The notes: generated by a model not told the origin, from the letters alone. DNA of 34,824 nucleotides from Desulfobacterales bacterium (GCA_013375375.1 JABXJX010000011.1:1-34824), one strand, 5' to 3'. Positions 1 to 8,830 are shown, counted from the first letter of the stretch. Made by a program: numbers and translations.

Positions 1-225
1 TGCATCGGTTGTCAAGCCGACCGAGTCGGCCGCGGCCCGATTTGTCCATAAGATCTTCATGTTTGTGTCCACATAAACTACATGTTCCGATATGGTTTCC
101 AAAATAATTGTTCTTTCTTCTTCGGACTTTCTCAGCGCCTCCTCAACCCGCTTGCGCTGATCAGCCTCTTCTTCTAACTCCTTGACCCTTTGTGCCAATT
201 CCTCATAGGAAGGTTTATCAGCCAT
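1..225 (-). CDS. PAS-domain sensor protein, N-terminal part (truncated by window edge)
   Basis: An open frame starts at an ATG at 225 and runs leftward to position 1 without a stop, so only the first 75 residues are visible. A good ribosome binding site (GGAGG, near 234-238) precedes it. The protein begins MADKPSYEELAQRVKELEEE, a predicted coiled coil. About residue 35 it enters a PAS-like segment (KSEEERTIILETISEHVVYV, then a DTNMKILWTNRAA-type core). Such N-termini are common on PAS/histidine-kinase sensor proteins of Desulfobacterota; that family statement is general knowledge. The output domain (kinase, GGDEF or other) lies outside the window, so the type of signalling protein is not known. 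Confidence 0.75.
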   Translation of the reverse strand, partial: MADKPSYEELAQRVKELEEEADQRKRVEEALRKSEEERTIILETISEHVVYVDTNMKILWTNRAAADSVGLTTDA

Positions 226-398
226 CAGAATATCCTCCAATTGCCCCAAGAACACGAAAGGCCCCAAACCACTCTGGGAATATCATAATATCAAAACCAT
301 ATCGAAACCCAAATGTTTCTTTTATCCCCACACGATCTTCCCCCGGCCCCAAAAAGCACAAAACCCAGCCTCTGTTCACAAGAAAGGGGATAGGGTTA

Positions 399-422
399 TT
401 GGAAAGCGCAAGGCGCTTCCAA
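399..422 (-). terminator. Stem-loop downstream of coaX, possible weak terminator
   Basis: The arms GCGCTTCCAA and TTGGAA-A-GCGC pair around a 3-nt loop, with one bulged A. The hairpin lies just past the coaX stop in the minus direction. The T-run after it is poor, so it may be a weak terminator or an RNA-end stabiliser. The rest of 226-435, between coaX and the PAS gene, shows nothing else I recognise. Confidence 0.35.
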
Positions 423-435
423 CAGGCAAGAAATA

Positions 436-1209
436 CTATTTCTTCCGTACCTTGTCATAGATGATCCTAAGCCCCTCCAGGGTGAGATGTGGTTCGACTG
501 CCTCGATGGTCTCCGACTCCTTTTCCATAAGTTCGGCCAGGCCGCCCGTGGCAATAACCTTGGGCGCCGGAGTCAACTCCTTTTTGATACGTCTTACGAT
601 CCCATCTACAAGACCTGCATAACCGTAGATGATACCTGCGTTCATACTGCTGATGGTATCCTTGGCGATCACGCGTTTTGGTGAGGCAAAGATCTCCACA
701 CGCGGCAGCTTGGATGCCTTTTGAAACAGCGCTTCCGAAGAGATAAGGATACCCGGGCTGATGGCACCACCCAGATAGGCCCCGTCTTCTGAGATGCAGT
801 CAAATGTCGTGGCGGTGCCGAAGTCGACCACAACCAGGCTCGTCCGGTATTTATGAAAGGCGGCAACGGCATTGACGATCCTGTCCGCCCCAACTTCCTT
901 CGGGTTATCATAGAGTATAGGCATGTCGGCAAAGGTTTCGGAATCGACGAATATCGGCTGGTGATGAAGATATCTTGAGCAAAAGCTGTTGGCGATGTTT
1001 ATCATAGGGGGCACCACACAGGATATAATAATCCCGGTGATGGTCTCCATCTTTGCACCCTCAGAGGCAAACAGGTTTTTGATCAGCAGGAGAAACTCGT
1101 CCTCTGTTGCATCCTTTTCGGTCCGTAGGCGCCAATGATGGATGAGGCGATTACCGTTATAAATACCTATCACGGTGTTGGTATTACCTATATCAATGGC
1201 TAGTAACAT
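436..1209 (-). CDS. coaX: Type III pantothenate kinase
   Basis: Phosphorylates pantothenate with ATP, the first step of coenzyme A synthesis. The protein is 257 aa, the usual length. It starts MLLAIDIGNTNTVIGIYNG, the phosphate-binding motif of the acetate/sugar kinase-Hsp70-actin fold. The second motif VVDFGTATTFDCI and the glycine-rich segment GGAISPGI follow. The open frame extends 51 codons upstream to 1362, but that extension is translated palindromic repeat, so the ATG at 1209 is the real start; its ribosome binding site is weak. It is the last gene of the tilS-ftsH-folP-ybbR-coaX run. A repeat element fills the gap from ybbR, so readthrough or a separate promoter are both possible. Confidence 0.93.
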   Translation of the reverse strand: MLLAIDIGNTNTVIGIYNGNRLIHHWRLRTEKDATEDEFLLLIKNLFASEGAKMETITGIIISCVVPPMINIANSFCSRYLHHQPIFVDSETFADMPILYDNPKEVGADRIVNAVAAFHKYRTSLVVVDFGTATTFDCISEDGAYLGGAISPGILISSEALFQKASKLPRVEIFASPKRVIAKDTISSMNAGIIYGYAGLVDGIVRRIKKELTPAPKVIATGGLAELMEKESETIEAVEPHLTLEGLRIIYDKVRKK

Positions 1210-1241
1210 TTGTGTTTGTTGGGTTCGTGCTGTTTGTCGTG

Positions 1242-1391
1242 TTACTAAAAAGTATATTAAGTACCCGACATCACAGAAAGGGCACAATGATGTCTTTTCT
1301 GTAGTGACTGTCGGTAGAGGGAGACTCGGAACGAAAGAAAAGAGATCATTTGCCCAAACCAATGTCGAGCAGAAAAGGTTCTCATTAGTAA
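1242..1391. repeat. Palindromic interspersed element, copy A
   Basis: The outermost inverted ends are TTACTAA (1242-1248) and TTAGTAA (1385-1391). Inside them lie CCCGACATC (1264-1272) and AATGTCG (1361-1367). Inner arms around GATGTCTTTTCT (1289-1300) and AGAAAAGAGATCATTTGCCC (1335-1354) can form a long stem. The reverse complement matches the element at 6723-6846 over most of its length, except that this copy lacks about 17 bases in the centre. It fills the gap between ybbR and coaX and lies in the orientation opposite to copies B and C. Confidence 0.85.
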
Positions 1392-1413
1392 ATCAACAAA
1401 CTTAATCACAACT

Positions 1414-2334
1414 TTATTTAAGCACCGTTACAGTAAAGACCTCCGGCTTTGCTTCCACCAGCGTGGTGTTTAAAGGCGGTTTGATAACGGCACGGCGTTC
1501 ATACGTGCCCGGTTTTAATCCTTTCAGGTCCACATAAACCTGTATCCCATTTCCCTGTGCCAGTTTTTTTACTGTGTTCACGGGGCCTCTTAGCAAGATC
1601 TCGATGCGATCAGGCGTGATCACGTATTTGTTGCCGCCTTTAGCTTGAATGGCGATATCAAGCCATTTTTCGTCTATTTTTTCCTCGACTACGATTTCGA
1701 CTTCAGCAAGGCTATCGCCGATTACCTGGACATTGGGATTATAATTCAGGTTCAAGGCCACCTTCTTCTTTATTGTCTCGGTTAACCCCACTACATCAAT
1801 GGGTGTGGTGCGCACGGCCGATATCTCTTCCAACATACTTGCGGGTCCTGTAAGCCGGACCATGGAAGGTGCCGCCACCACACGGGATATGGCATAGCCG
1901 GGGGCTGGATCGTTTTTCAAGTCAGGTACAACAGGGATCATTTTTTCCATCCGTGTCTCAATGATCACGGTGAATGAGACCGGATCGATTTCAACGACAG
2001 ATACCCGTCGCGGGAGTTTGATCATCTCGGGGGATATCTTGATAGATAAGGGCCCGGGTTTTGCCGTGGACAGGTCAATCTTGTAAGAGAGCTGTGAATC
2101 GTCTTTGAGACCTTCGAGTATCCTCGAAGGCCCTTTTAAACGGGTCTCTGGTATGGGAATATTTTGGACAGCGATCAGGCCATCGGGAATCTGCTCGAAG
2201 CTGACAGGGATGGCCAGTGTGACTTCGTCCTGTTTTTCATAAAACAGTAGGCCGGCTACGAGCAAAAGGACAAGCGCGGCAAGAATCAGGCGGACGGATT
2301 TATAGGATTGCTTTGCGGGCGCAGTTCTGGTCAT
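1414..2334 (-). CDS. YbbR-domain protein (CdaR-like)
   Basis: A 306-aa protein with one N-terminal membrane segment (about residues 14-31, VRLILAALVLLLVAGLLFYE). It is followed by repeated YbbR domains, each about 80-90 residues of beta-rich sequence, seen as motifs such as ISPEMIKLPRRVSVVEIDP, VRLTGPASMLEEIS and IEILLRGPVNTVKKLAQGN. The bulk should lie outside the cytoplasmic membrane. In many bacteria YbbR/CdaR binds and regulates the membrane diadenylate cyclase CdaA encoded just upstream. Here the gene overlaps the folP stop by 4 bases (ATGA) and no cdaA lies between, so its partner is not evident. Translation is probably coupled to folP. Confidence 0.9.
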   Translation of the reverse strand: MTRTAPAKQSYKSVRLILAALVLLLVAGLLFYEKQDEVTLAIPVSFEQIPDGLIAVQNIPIPETRLKGPSRILEGLKDDSQLSYKIDLSTAKPGPLSIKISPEMIKLPRRVSVVEIDPVSFTVIIETRMEKMIPVVPDLKNDPAPGYAISRVVAAPSMVRLTGPASMLEEISAVRTTPIDVVGLTETIKKKVALNLNYNPNVQVIGDSLAEVEIVVEEKIDEKWLDIAIQAKGGNKYVITPDRIEILLRGPVNTVKKLAQGNGIQVYVDLKGLKPGTYERRAVIKPPLNTTLVEAKPEVFTVTVLK

Positions 2335-3230
2335 TGGCTATGAACTTTATTGGCTTCGCTCCGATCACTTATTACCGAATTCCTGATGGCATCCACCAGT
2401 TTCAGGGTCTTTCTGGTCCTTTCCACATCATGGACGCGTACTATGTGCGCTCCATTCAATGCGGCGGTTGTTACCACGGCTTGTGTCCCTATCTCACGAG
2501 ATTCGTTCTCGGGATCCAATATCTTTGATATAAAGGACTTGCGAGAAGGACCGATCAAGACAGGGACTTCAAGGGACTTCAATGCCCAAAGCTCTTTGAT
2601 AAGGCGTAGATTATGGGTAACTGTTTTGCCAAAACCGATTCCCGGATCTACGATGATCTTCTTGCGCTTAATGCCCGCCTCTTCAGCCCTGTGAACGGCA
2701 TCAGCCAAAAAGTTTTTTACCTCCCCGACCACATCTTCATACTGTGGTTCAATCTGCATGGTTTTCGGGGCGCCTTTCATGTGCATCAAAACCACCGGGA
2801 CATCTGCATCAGCAACCAGACCCGCCATGTCCGGATCGCCCCTGAGCGCTCCTATATCATTAACCATAGCCGCCCCGGCTTCAATGGCCTGTTCTGCCAC
2901 GCGAGCCTTGGTTGTGTCAATCGATATGGGAACAGAAAGGCGAGGGGCAAGTTCTTCAATGACCGGAATTACGCGTCGAATCTCTTTATCTTCCGGAACA
3001 GGCTCTGAAAAGGGGCGCGATGACTCTCCTCCTACGTCGATAATATCGGCTCCGGCTGCTGCAAGCGCCTCCCCTTGAGCGATTGCAGCTTCTTTGTCAA
3101 AATAAAGGCCTCCGTCTGAGAATGAATCGGGCGTTACGTTTAAGATGCCCATGATTAAAGTCCGAGGCCCCAAGGTCAACGAACAGGAGCCGCATTGAAG
3201 CTCAAACACGGTTCGCCGGTTCATCTCCAT
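2331..3230 (-). CDS. folP: Dihydropteroate synthase
   Basis: Condenses p-aminobenzoate with hydroxymethyl-dihydropterin pyrophosphate in folate synthesis. The protein is 299 aa. The classical signatures are present in order: ILNVTPDSFSDGG (pterin/pyrophosphate loop), GGESSRPF, IDTTKARVAEQAIEAGA, NDIGALRGDPDM, DPGIGFGKTVTHNL and GPSRKSFI. It follows ftsH by 5 bases and overlaps ybbR by 4. Two in-frame ATGs at 3230 and 3224 are possible starts; GGAG sits too close to the second, so 3230 is kept. The ftsH-folP pairing is common across bacteria. Confidence 0.95.
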   Translation of the reverse strand: MEMNRRTVFELQCGSCSLTLGPRTLIMGILNVTPDSFSDGGLYFDKEAAIAQGEALAAAGADIIDVGGESSRPFSEPVPEDKEIRRVIPVIEELAPRLSVPISIDTTKARVAEQAIEAGAAMVNDIGALRGDPDMAGLVADADVPVVLMHMKGAPKTMQIEPQYEDVVGEVKNFLADAVHRAEEAGIKRKKIIVDPGIGFGKTVTHNLRLIKELWALKSLEVPVLIGPSRKSFISKILDPENESREIGTQAVVTTAALNGAHIVRVHDVERTRKTLKLVDAIRNSVISDRSEANKVHSQ

Positions 3231-3235
3231 AAACC

Positions 3236-5122
3236 CTAACCGGGAAGTGGTTGAAGTTTGCCGGGTGCCGCGGTATCATCCTCGGTGCGCGCCTCTGATT
3301 TTGTCTCTTCTTTCTCGGCCTCCGCGGTCTTTGAGACATCTCCAGCGATGATGGCATCTATTTCACTTTCAACAAGGGTCTCTCTCTCGAGCAGGGCATG
3401 TGCCAGGGCATGCAGGGCTTCCATGTTATCCGTAATGATCTTCCTGGCCCTTTCATAAGCCTCGGTAACGAGTTGCCTGATCTCCTGATCGATAAGTATG
3501 GCGGTCTCTTCACTATAGTCCTTATGTTGAGCAAACTCTTTCCCAAGGAAGATCTGCTCTTCTTTCTGGCCGAAGGTAAGCGGCCCCAATTTCTCGCTCA
3601 TGCCCCACTGACAGACCATTTTGCGAGCGGTTTCCGTGGCTCGCTCAATGTCGTTACCGGCCCCGCTCGTCATCTCATTCAGGACCAGTTCTTCGGCTAC
3701 CCGACCACCCATGAGTACTGCAAGGCCGGATAGAAGGTATCGTTTTGGGTAAGTATGCTTTTCATCCATGGGGAGTTGTTGGGTAAGTCCCAATGCACGT
3801 CCCCGCGGGATAATGGTAACCTTGTGAATTGGATCGGTTCCAGGGATCATTTTGGCTACCAGGGTATGGCCCGCTTCATGATAGGCGGTATTCTTTTTCT
3901 CTTCGTCGTTTATGATCATACTCTTGCGGGCCGTTCCCATCAGCACCTTGTCTTTAGCCTCTTCAAAATCGACCATCTCAAGACGGTCTTTACTAAAACG
4001 GGCAGCCAAAAGAGCAGCTTCGTTTACCATGTTTTCAATGTCCGCCCCGGAGAACCCTGGTGTGCCTCTTGCGAGGACGGATAAGTCCACATCATTGGCT
4101 ATGGGTGTCTTACGAGTATGAACCCTGAGAATTCCCTCCCGGCCTTTAATATCAGGTACGGGAACCACTACCTGGCGGTCAAAACGCCCGGGACGCATAA
4201 GGGCGGGATCCAGGATATCGGGTCTGTTTGTGGCTGATATCAGAATGACCCCTTCGTTCGATTCAAATCCATCCATCTCTACTAAGAGTTGGTTCAAGGT
4301 TTGCTCTCTTTCGTCGTGCCCTCCGCCGAGGCCGGCGCCCCTGTGCCGGCCCACTGCGTCAATTTCATCAATAAAAATGATGCATGGCGCATTTTTTTTG
4401 CCCTGGACAAACAGGTCCCTGACACGGGAAGCCCCGACACCTACAAACATCTCCACAAAATCAGAACCGCTGATACTGAAAAACGGGACACCGGCTTCTC
4501 CGGCAATTGCCCGTGCCAAAAGTGTTTTGCCGGTTCCGGGCGCACCCATCAGAAGCACACCTTTTGGGATTCTTCCACCCAAGCGTGTAAATTTCTTCGG
4601 GTCTTTCAAAAAATCGATGATTTCACCTAACTCTTCCTTGGCTTCATCAATGCCTGCAACATCATCAAATGTTACATTTCCGGACTGGTCCGATAGAAGC
4701 CGTGCCCTGCTTTTTCCAAAAGAGAGCGCCTTTCCCCCGCCAGCCTGCATCTGACGCATGAAGAATATCCATACGCCGATCAACAGAATCATGGGAAACC
4801 ACGATACCAGCAGATTCATATACCATGGGGATTCAATAGGAGGCTTGGCTTTAATGGATACCCCACGACTTCTAAGGATCTTAATCAAGTCTGCATCCTG
4901 AGGTGTAAAGGTCTTAAAACGCCTACCGTCAGCCTGTGTACCGGAGATCTCTTGGCCCTGGATCACGACCCCGACAACGTTGCTGTTTTCGACTTGAGTC
5001 ATGAATTCCGTGTAACTGATCTCACTGTCCTGGATCCTCGACTGGTTGAACAGGTTAAAGAGTAAGATCATCATGAGGCTGATTACCAGCCATAGGGCCA
5101 GATTTTTATAAAAAGGGTTCAC
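3236..5122 (-). CDS. ftsH: ATP-dependent zinc metalloprotease FtsH
   Basis: Membrane-bound AAA+ protease that degrades damaged or regulated membrane and cytosolic proteins. The protein is 628 aa. Membrane segments lie at about residues 8-26 and 103-122, flanking a small periplasmic domain. The AAA module has Walker A GAPGTGKT (193-200), Walker [11 protein letters not shown] (about 247-256) and the second region of homology [20 protein letters not shown]. The zinc site HEAGH is at 415-419. The C-terminal tail is acidic. Translation starts at GTG (5122), with GGAGGT 8 bases upstream supporting this start. It lies between tilS and folP. Confidence 0.97.
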   Translation of the reverse strand: MNPFYKNLALWLVISLMMILLFNLFNQSRIQDSEISYTEFMTQVENSNVVGVVIQGQEISGTQADGRRFKTFTPQDADLIKILRSRGVSIKAKPPIESPWYMNLLVSWFPMILLIGVWIFFMRQMQAGGGKALSFGKSRARLLSDQSGNVTFDDVAGIDEAKEELGEIIDFLKDPKKFTRLGGRIPKGVLLMGAPGTGKTLLARAIAGEAGVPFFSISGSDFVEMFVGVGASRVRDLFVQGKKNAPCIIFIDEIDAVGRHRGAGLGGGHDEREQTLNQLLVEMDGFESNEGVILISATNRPDILDPALMRPGRFDRQVVVPVPDIKGREGILRVHTRKTPIANDVDLSVLARGTPGFSGADIENMVNEAALLAARFSKDRLEMVDFEEAKDKVLMGTARKSMIINDEEKKNTAYHEAGHTLVAKMIPGTDPIHKVTIIPRGRALGLTQQLPMDEKHTYPKRYLLSGLAVLMGGRVAEELVLNEMTSGAGNDIERATETARKMVCQWGMSEKLGPLTFGQKEEQIFLGKEFAQHKDYSEETAILIDQEIRQLVTEAYERARKIITDNMEALHALAHALLERETLVESEIDAIIAGDVSKTAEAEKEETKSEARTEDDTAAPGKLQPLPG

Positions 5123-5144
5123 GAAAAAATAACCTCCCTGCTTG

Positions 5145-5177
5145 TAAGTTTCTTGAGTTCGTTAAGTTTCTTGAGTT
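5145..5177. repeat. Short direct repeat in tilS-ftsH gap
   Basis: The 15-mer TAAGTTTCTTGAGTT occurs at 5145-5159 and again at 5163-5177, a period of 18 bases. It lies in the 148-base gap between tilS and ftsH, upstream of the ftsH ribosome binding site. The function is unknown. No second copy of this motif was noticed elsewhere in the window. Confidence 0.6.
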
Positions 5178-5270
5178 TATGAGGGCCTTAAAAAGGTACC
5201 TTGAACGACCATCATGAACTCTCCATAAAAAATAATAATACAATAAAGCCGGAAATTCAATCTTTATTAA

Positions 5271-6689
5271 TCATTTGGGCAGGAGTTCGGCTTTCAAGAT
5301 CTTTTTTGTTTTTTCGGTGACCTTGACCGAATCATCTATGCGATATCCACCTACCCATATAATCCTCCCTTCGCTAAGGAGAATGGGGCAGAGCAGCCTC
5401 TTTGAGCGCGGAACCTTGGAGTTGATAAAAAAGGACTTTACCTTCTGTGAGCCGGCCATCCCCAAGGGCCTGAATCGGTCTCCCTGCTTAAAGTTTCTAA
5501 CCTTGAGTGGAAAACCGGCCGCAGCAAGATCAAAGAGCGCCGTGGTCGGAGGATAGTTTTTAGTGTGAGAGACTTCACTGCCATCGCACACCGAAAGTTT
5601 TAGAAAGGTACCGATTTCACGGATAAAGGTAGTCTGTATGCGTGGTATATCATATTCAAATCCGGCATTTTCCTCAGGAGGAGCCGATAAAAAGCTGATC
5701 TCTTCTTGATCACGGACTACACTAATCCCCTGCGGCAGGTCCAGTCGCCCCGAAGGTGAAGCCGCGGCTATGAGCCGGGCCACTGCCTCGACGTGAACAT
5801 GTCCTAATCGTTTCAGCCCTCCTGTTAATGACAAGACAGCGTGGCGTATCAGACGACGCAGCAGGGCCGGGTGCAGGCCGGAGAGCTTGCGAGTCGTAAG
5901 AGATAGGCGATCCGGCGTCTGTTCCAATACAAGATCCTGGAATCTTCGTCTAATCTCTTGGCCCCAGAAATCCTCCTCATCCCTGAGAATGGAAGCAAGC
6001 CGATTCAGGGCGTGAGCCGTATTCGGGTTATAGCGCTCCTTAAGGTGTGGCAACAGTTCATGACGCATCCGGTTCCGGAGGTATTTTGTATCGAAATTGG
6101 AGCGATCCCTCATGTACTCAGAGCCGCCAATTTCGAGGAAGGCCGATATTTCCTTCTTAGTCAAGCCAATGAGCGGTCGGATGATCCGCCCCTGACGCAC
6201 AGGAGGTATGCCGATAAGTCCCAAGGGACCTGTCCCTCGCAGTAAATGCATGAGGATCGATTCAGCATTGTCATCCGCATGATGCCCAAGGGCGATCTTG
6301 TCGGCAGAATACTTGGCAGCCGCCTCATCATAGAAGGCATAACGAACCATTCTCGCTGCTTCCTGGAGGGATAATCTATGCTCAGTACCATATTTTGCTA
6401 CGTTTCTTGAACCTATTTCACAGCGGATGCCCAAATCCGCAGCTATTCTCTCGACAAAGGCGGCCTCCTGATCTGCTGTAGCTCCGCGTAATTGATGGTT
6501 CAGGTGTGCTATGATTAGATTAAGAGACCACTTAGGACCAAGGGTCACAAGGCTGTGAAGAAGCGCCATGGAGTCCGGCCCGCCTGAAACGCCCACCAGG
6601 ACGGTATCTCCTTCATCAAGCATGTGATAGTGTCGGATAGTGGTCTCAACTACAGACAAGAACCCGTAATTTTTTCCGGTGATTGGCAT
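5271..6689 (-). CDS. tilS: tRNA(Ile)-lysidine synthetase
   Basis: Attaches lysine to C34 of tRNA-Ile(CAU), so that it reads AUA codons. The protein is 472 aa, a full-length three-domain form. The N-terminal PP-loop motif SGGPDS is at residues 35-40, in the context VLVGVSGGPDSMALLH. LGHHADDNAESILMHLLRGTG and IIRPLIG follow, all typical of TilS. The C-terminal TilS domain contains the segments FKQGDRFRPLGM and KVPRSKRLLCPIL. The start at ATG 6689 has no strong ribosome binding site, so a slightly later start is possible. It is the first gene of the minus-strand unit running through ftsH. Confidence 0.95.
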   Translation of the reverse strand: MPITGKNYGFLSVVETTIRHYHMLDEGDTVLVGVSGGPDSMALLHSLVTLGPKWSLNLIIAHLNHQLRGATADQEAAFVERIAADLGIRCEIGSRNVAKYGTEHRLSLQEAARMVRYAFYDEAAAKYSADKIALGHHADDNAESILMHLLRGTGPLGLIGIPPVRQGRIIRPLIGLTKKEISAFLEIGGSEYMRDRSNFDTKYLRNRMRHELLPHLKERYNPNTAHALNRLASILRDEEDFWGQEIRRRFQDLVLEQTPDRLSLTTRKLSGLHPALLRRLIRHAVLSLTGGLKRLGHVHVEAVARLIAAASPSGRLDLPQGISVVRDQEEISFLSAPPEENAGFEYDIPRIQTTFIREIGTFLKLSVCDGSEVSHTKNYPPTTALFDLAAAGFPLKVRNFKQGDRFRPLGMAGSQKVKSFFINSKVPRSKRLLCPILLSEGRIIWVGGYRIDDSVKVTEKTKKILKAELLPK

Positions 6690-6722
6690 AGGACGTGTAT
6701 AGATGTTAAAGGCGAAACTTTT

Positions 6723-6846
6723 GTACCTGGTATTAGTTTGGGCTAATGATGTCTTTTCTTTCGTTCCGAGTCTCCCGGGCTACAGCGCCCTCCCGACAGT
6801 CACTACAGAAAAGACATCATTAGCCCATATTTGCGATGTCGGGTAG
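6723..6846. repeat. Palindromic interspersed element, copy B
   Basis: Perfect 20-base inverted arms GGGCTAATGATGTCTTTTCT (6740-6759) and its complement (6807-6826) flank a 47-base centre, which holds a smaller GGGC/GCCC hairpin. The outer right end is GATGTCGGG (6835-6843). The outer left end is degenerate (TACCTGGTATTAG, 6724-6736). It lies 34 bases upstream of the tilS start and is in the same orientation as copy C, opposite to copy A. Confidence 0.9.
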
Positions 6847-6910
6847 TTAATGTATTAAAAGTCGTCGTGGAGCTTGAGTCAAGGTAAAAGAGGCCGGAGA
6901 GGTGCCGTGA

Positions 6911-7096
6911 TTAGCCGAAAAAGCGGCCTATGCCGTGCATACAAGTCGTCAGGGGCCTGAGCCACGAGTAAACAAGCAGCTCATAGTTACGGCTCAGGAC
7001 CATAGAAAAAGGCCGGCTCAGACCAATATTAACCAGACGGCAATACAGATGGAGCGGGTTCGATGTGTGCTGTAGCCAGAGGGCAAAATGTTCCAA
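6911..7096 (-). CDS. Possible small hypothetical protein
   Basis: A 61-codon open frame from ATG 7096, with the central segment NPLHLYCRLVNIGLSRPF and then SMVLSRNYELLVYSWL. Its codons end mostly in G or C, unlike the AT-rich sequence immediately downstream of 7100, which suggests past or present coding. The segment resembles short Desulfobacterota hypothetical proteins I half-remember, but I cannot name a family. No clear ribosome binding site is visible. It lies between the tilS-proximal repeat and the SRP RNA. It may be a real small gene, a decayed one, or a chance frame. Confidence 0.35.
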   Translation of the reverse strand: MEHFALWLQHTSNPLHLYCRLVNIGLSRPFSMVLSRNYELLVYSWLRPLTTCMHGIGRFFG

Positions 7097-7484
7097 AAGG
7101 CCTACCCTTTAATGATACTAAAATTAGCCATCTTTTTTATATCCAAAGGAAAAAGATGTCAAGCAAAAAATCTATATATAGTATTTTCTTTTTAGCCTTG
7201 CACTATATACGGTATCCGCTATACAGCGGTCCATTGACCTCGGCTTTTCATTTTAAAGACGCTTTATCAGTCTCTGGTGCTTTGAAAAAAACCTTTATAT
7301 AAGGCACAATCCAATAAATGCAAGTTAAAAATAGTACCATGCGTGTAAACGGCAAAACATACCGCATCCCCACGCTATCTAAGAGAAACGCCAACCTCGT
7401 GGATCCAACCAATTCCGATTGAAACCTTGATAGTGTAATCGAATTAACCTCTTTGAGGATCATACTACTTCTTTTCTTTTGTGG
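7097..7484. other. AT-rich stretch with no recognised gene
   Basis: Open frames here (for example 7063-7302 on plus and 7248-7463 on minus) have low-complexity, AT-driven compositions and no convincing ribosome binding sites. TTGCAC (7199-7204) and TATACA spaced by about 16 bases could be a promoter, but nothing follows to support it. I see no further features before the SRP RNA promoter. Confidence 0.5.
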
Positions 7485-7513
7485 TTGAAATAGAGCATCC
7501 CTTAAGCTATAAA
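7485..7513 (+). promoter_or_regulatory. Sigma-70 type promoter of the SRP RNA
   Basis: TTGAAA at 7485-7490 and TATAAA at 7508-7513 are separated by exactly 17 bases. The predicted start, about 7 bases further on, coincides with the 5' end of the SRP RNA closing stem at 7520. This agreement makes the call fairly secure. Confidence 0.75.
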
Positions 7514-7519
7514 GTGATT

Positions 7520-7790
7520 GCTTGGTTGCGCTAAGCGGGGAGCTAGCGGTGTCCTGTTACCCGAAATCCGCTTAATGCGGGGCTGAATTCCCTTTTGAGG
7601 GCCTGCACTTCCATCTGCCAAGGGCTGTACAAGGCCGGGTACCACGCAACAGGCGGTTACGAACCCCGTCAGATCCGGGAGGAAGCAGCGGTAAGTAATT
7701 CAGCCTGTGTCGTGGACTCACTTCGGCCTAATTATTACAGACCGAGGTATACTGGAAAGGGTTCGATCATGGGTGCGCAACCAAGCCTCC
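7520..7790 (+). ncRNA. ffs: Signal recognition particle RNA, large bacterial type
   Basis: The RNA scaffold of the signal recognition particle, which binds Ffh and targets nascent membrane proteins. The conserved helix-8 region, with CCGTCAGATCCGGGAGGAAG and then CAGCGGTAAG, lies near 7666-7695. The 5' segment GCTTGGTTGCGC (7520-7531) is exactly complementary to GCGCAACCAAGC (7775-7786) and forms the terminal helix. The RNA is therefore about 270 nt and includes an Alu-like 5' domain, in contrast to the roughly 114-nt 4.5S form of enterobacteria. No clear intrinsic terminator follows. Exact ends are approximate. Confidence 0.9.
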
Positions 7791-7854
7791 AAAAAAACTG
7801 TATATTTACCTCCCGGGAGTTGTCCCGCCACGCATTGCCATTCGGCCATATCAT

Positions 7855-8775
7855 ATGATTCTAAGACGATACAATGATTTTAACAGCTATCTCAGGAAAC
7901 GGTTTGGAAGCAGGGTTCAAAAGATTACCATAGATGCCGGCTTTTCCTGTCCTAACCGTGACGGAACCCTATCCTCTAATGGGTGTATCTATTGCGATGG
8001 TAAGGGCTCCGGTACTGGAGCGGCCGGCAGGGCCGAATCAATTAAAGAGCAGATTCAGCAGGCAAAAGCTTGGTTGGCAGCCCGATATAAGGCCGAGAAG
8101 TTCATAGCCTATTTTCAGGCTTTTACCAATACCTACGCCCCCCGTGACACCCTCCGCAAACGCTACGATGAGGCCGTGGCAGATTCCGAGATAGTGGGAC
8201 TTGCTATCGGCACTAGGCCGGACTGCATTGATGAGGCAAGATTAGATCTTATTGAAGAATACACGGCCACGCACATGGTTTGGGTTGAGTACGGACTTCA
8301 ATCCATACACAATCGCACGCTCAAAAAGATTAATAGGGGGCATACCTTTGAGGATTTTGTTCGGGCTGTGCGTATGACCAAGGGCCGTAACATCCTGATC
8401 TGTGCCCATGTTATCGTGGGTCTTCCCGGTGAATCAACTGATGACATCCTTGATACTGCCACAGTCTTAGCGGACCTTGGCATAGACGGCATTAAGATTC
8501 ATAGTTTGTATATCCTTAAAGAGACTCAGCTGGCACGGCTTTTCCTGGCGGGTGGTTGTACGGCCCTGGACCAGGAGACCCACGTAGAGCTGGTCGTGGA
8601 GTTCCTGGAACGCCTTTCTCCGGGTATTATCGTACAGCGTCTTACAGGTGATCCTGAACCCTCGGCCCTTGTTGCCCCTGAATGGGCCTTAAACAAACAA
8701 CAGACACTTTCCCTTATCCACAAAACATTAGAGGCCAGAGAGACCTGGCAGGGGAGGTTGTACACTTTGGCATAG
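7855..8775 (+). CDS. Radical SAM protein, TIGR01212/YhcC family
   Basis: A 306-aa protein with radical SAM cysteines C32, C44 and C47 (C-X11-C-X2-C, in FSCPNRDGTLSSNGCIYCDG). FQAFTNTYAP, IGTRPDC, WVEYGLQS, HVIVGLPGES and GIKIHSLYIL follow. These are the signature blocks of the TIGR01212/YhcC family, which is related to the Elp3-like radical SAM proteins. Its substrate in this organism is not known; a role in RNA modification has been suggested for relatives. It starts at ATG 7855 with a weak ribosome binding site, soon after the SRP RNA, and the two may share a transcript. It is not obviously in an operon with grpE. Confidence 0.9.
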   Translation: MILRRYNDFNSYLRKRFGSRVQKITIDAGFSCPNRDGTLSSNGCIYCDGKGSGTGAAGRAESIKEQIQQAKAWLAARYKAEKFIAYFQAFTNTYAPRDTLRKRYDEAVADSEIVGLAIGTRPDCIDEARLDLIEEYTATHMVWVEYGLQSIHNRTLKKINRGHTFEDFVRAVRMTKGRNILICAHVIVGLPGESTDDILDTATVLADLGIDGIKIHSLYILKETQLARLFLAGGCTALDQETHVELVVEFLERLSPGIIVQRLTGDPEPSALVAPEWALNKQQTLSLIHKTLEARETWQGRLYTLA

Positions 8776-8801
8776 ATAGCGACTATTTAAGCGGGTGTGC
8801 C

Positions 8802-8830
8802 TTGACAAATGCCTAAGTGGTTCTTATTTT
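8802..8830 (+). promoter_or_regulatory. Sigma-70 type promoter upstream of grpE-dnaK
   Basis: TTGACA (8802-8807) and TATTTT (8825-8830) are separated by 17 bases, about 70 bases before the grpE start. I looked for a CIRCE operator (TTAGCACTC-N9-GAGTGCTAA) and a sigma-32 type promoter in 8776-8900 and saw neither. Confidence 0.6.

Noticed and set aside
192-464. A 90-codon plus-strand open frame near the left edge
   Set aside because: It lies opposite the PAS gene start, the intergenic region and the coaX end, and has no ribosome binding site or protein-like pattern.
1210-1362. N-terminal extension of coaX by 51 codons
   Set aside because: The extension is translated palindromic repeat; CoaX proteins begin at the LAIDIGNTNT block, which gives ATG 1209.
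1242-1391. CRISPR array among the repeats
   Set aside because: Copies are scattered kilobases apart, palindromic and without regular spacers or cas genes.
7063-7463. Two open frames (plus 7063-7302, minus 7248-7463) as genes
   Set aside because: AT-driven composition, no ribosome binding site, no recognisable motif, and they overlap each other on opposite strands.
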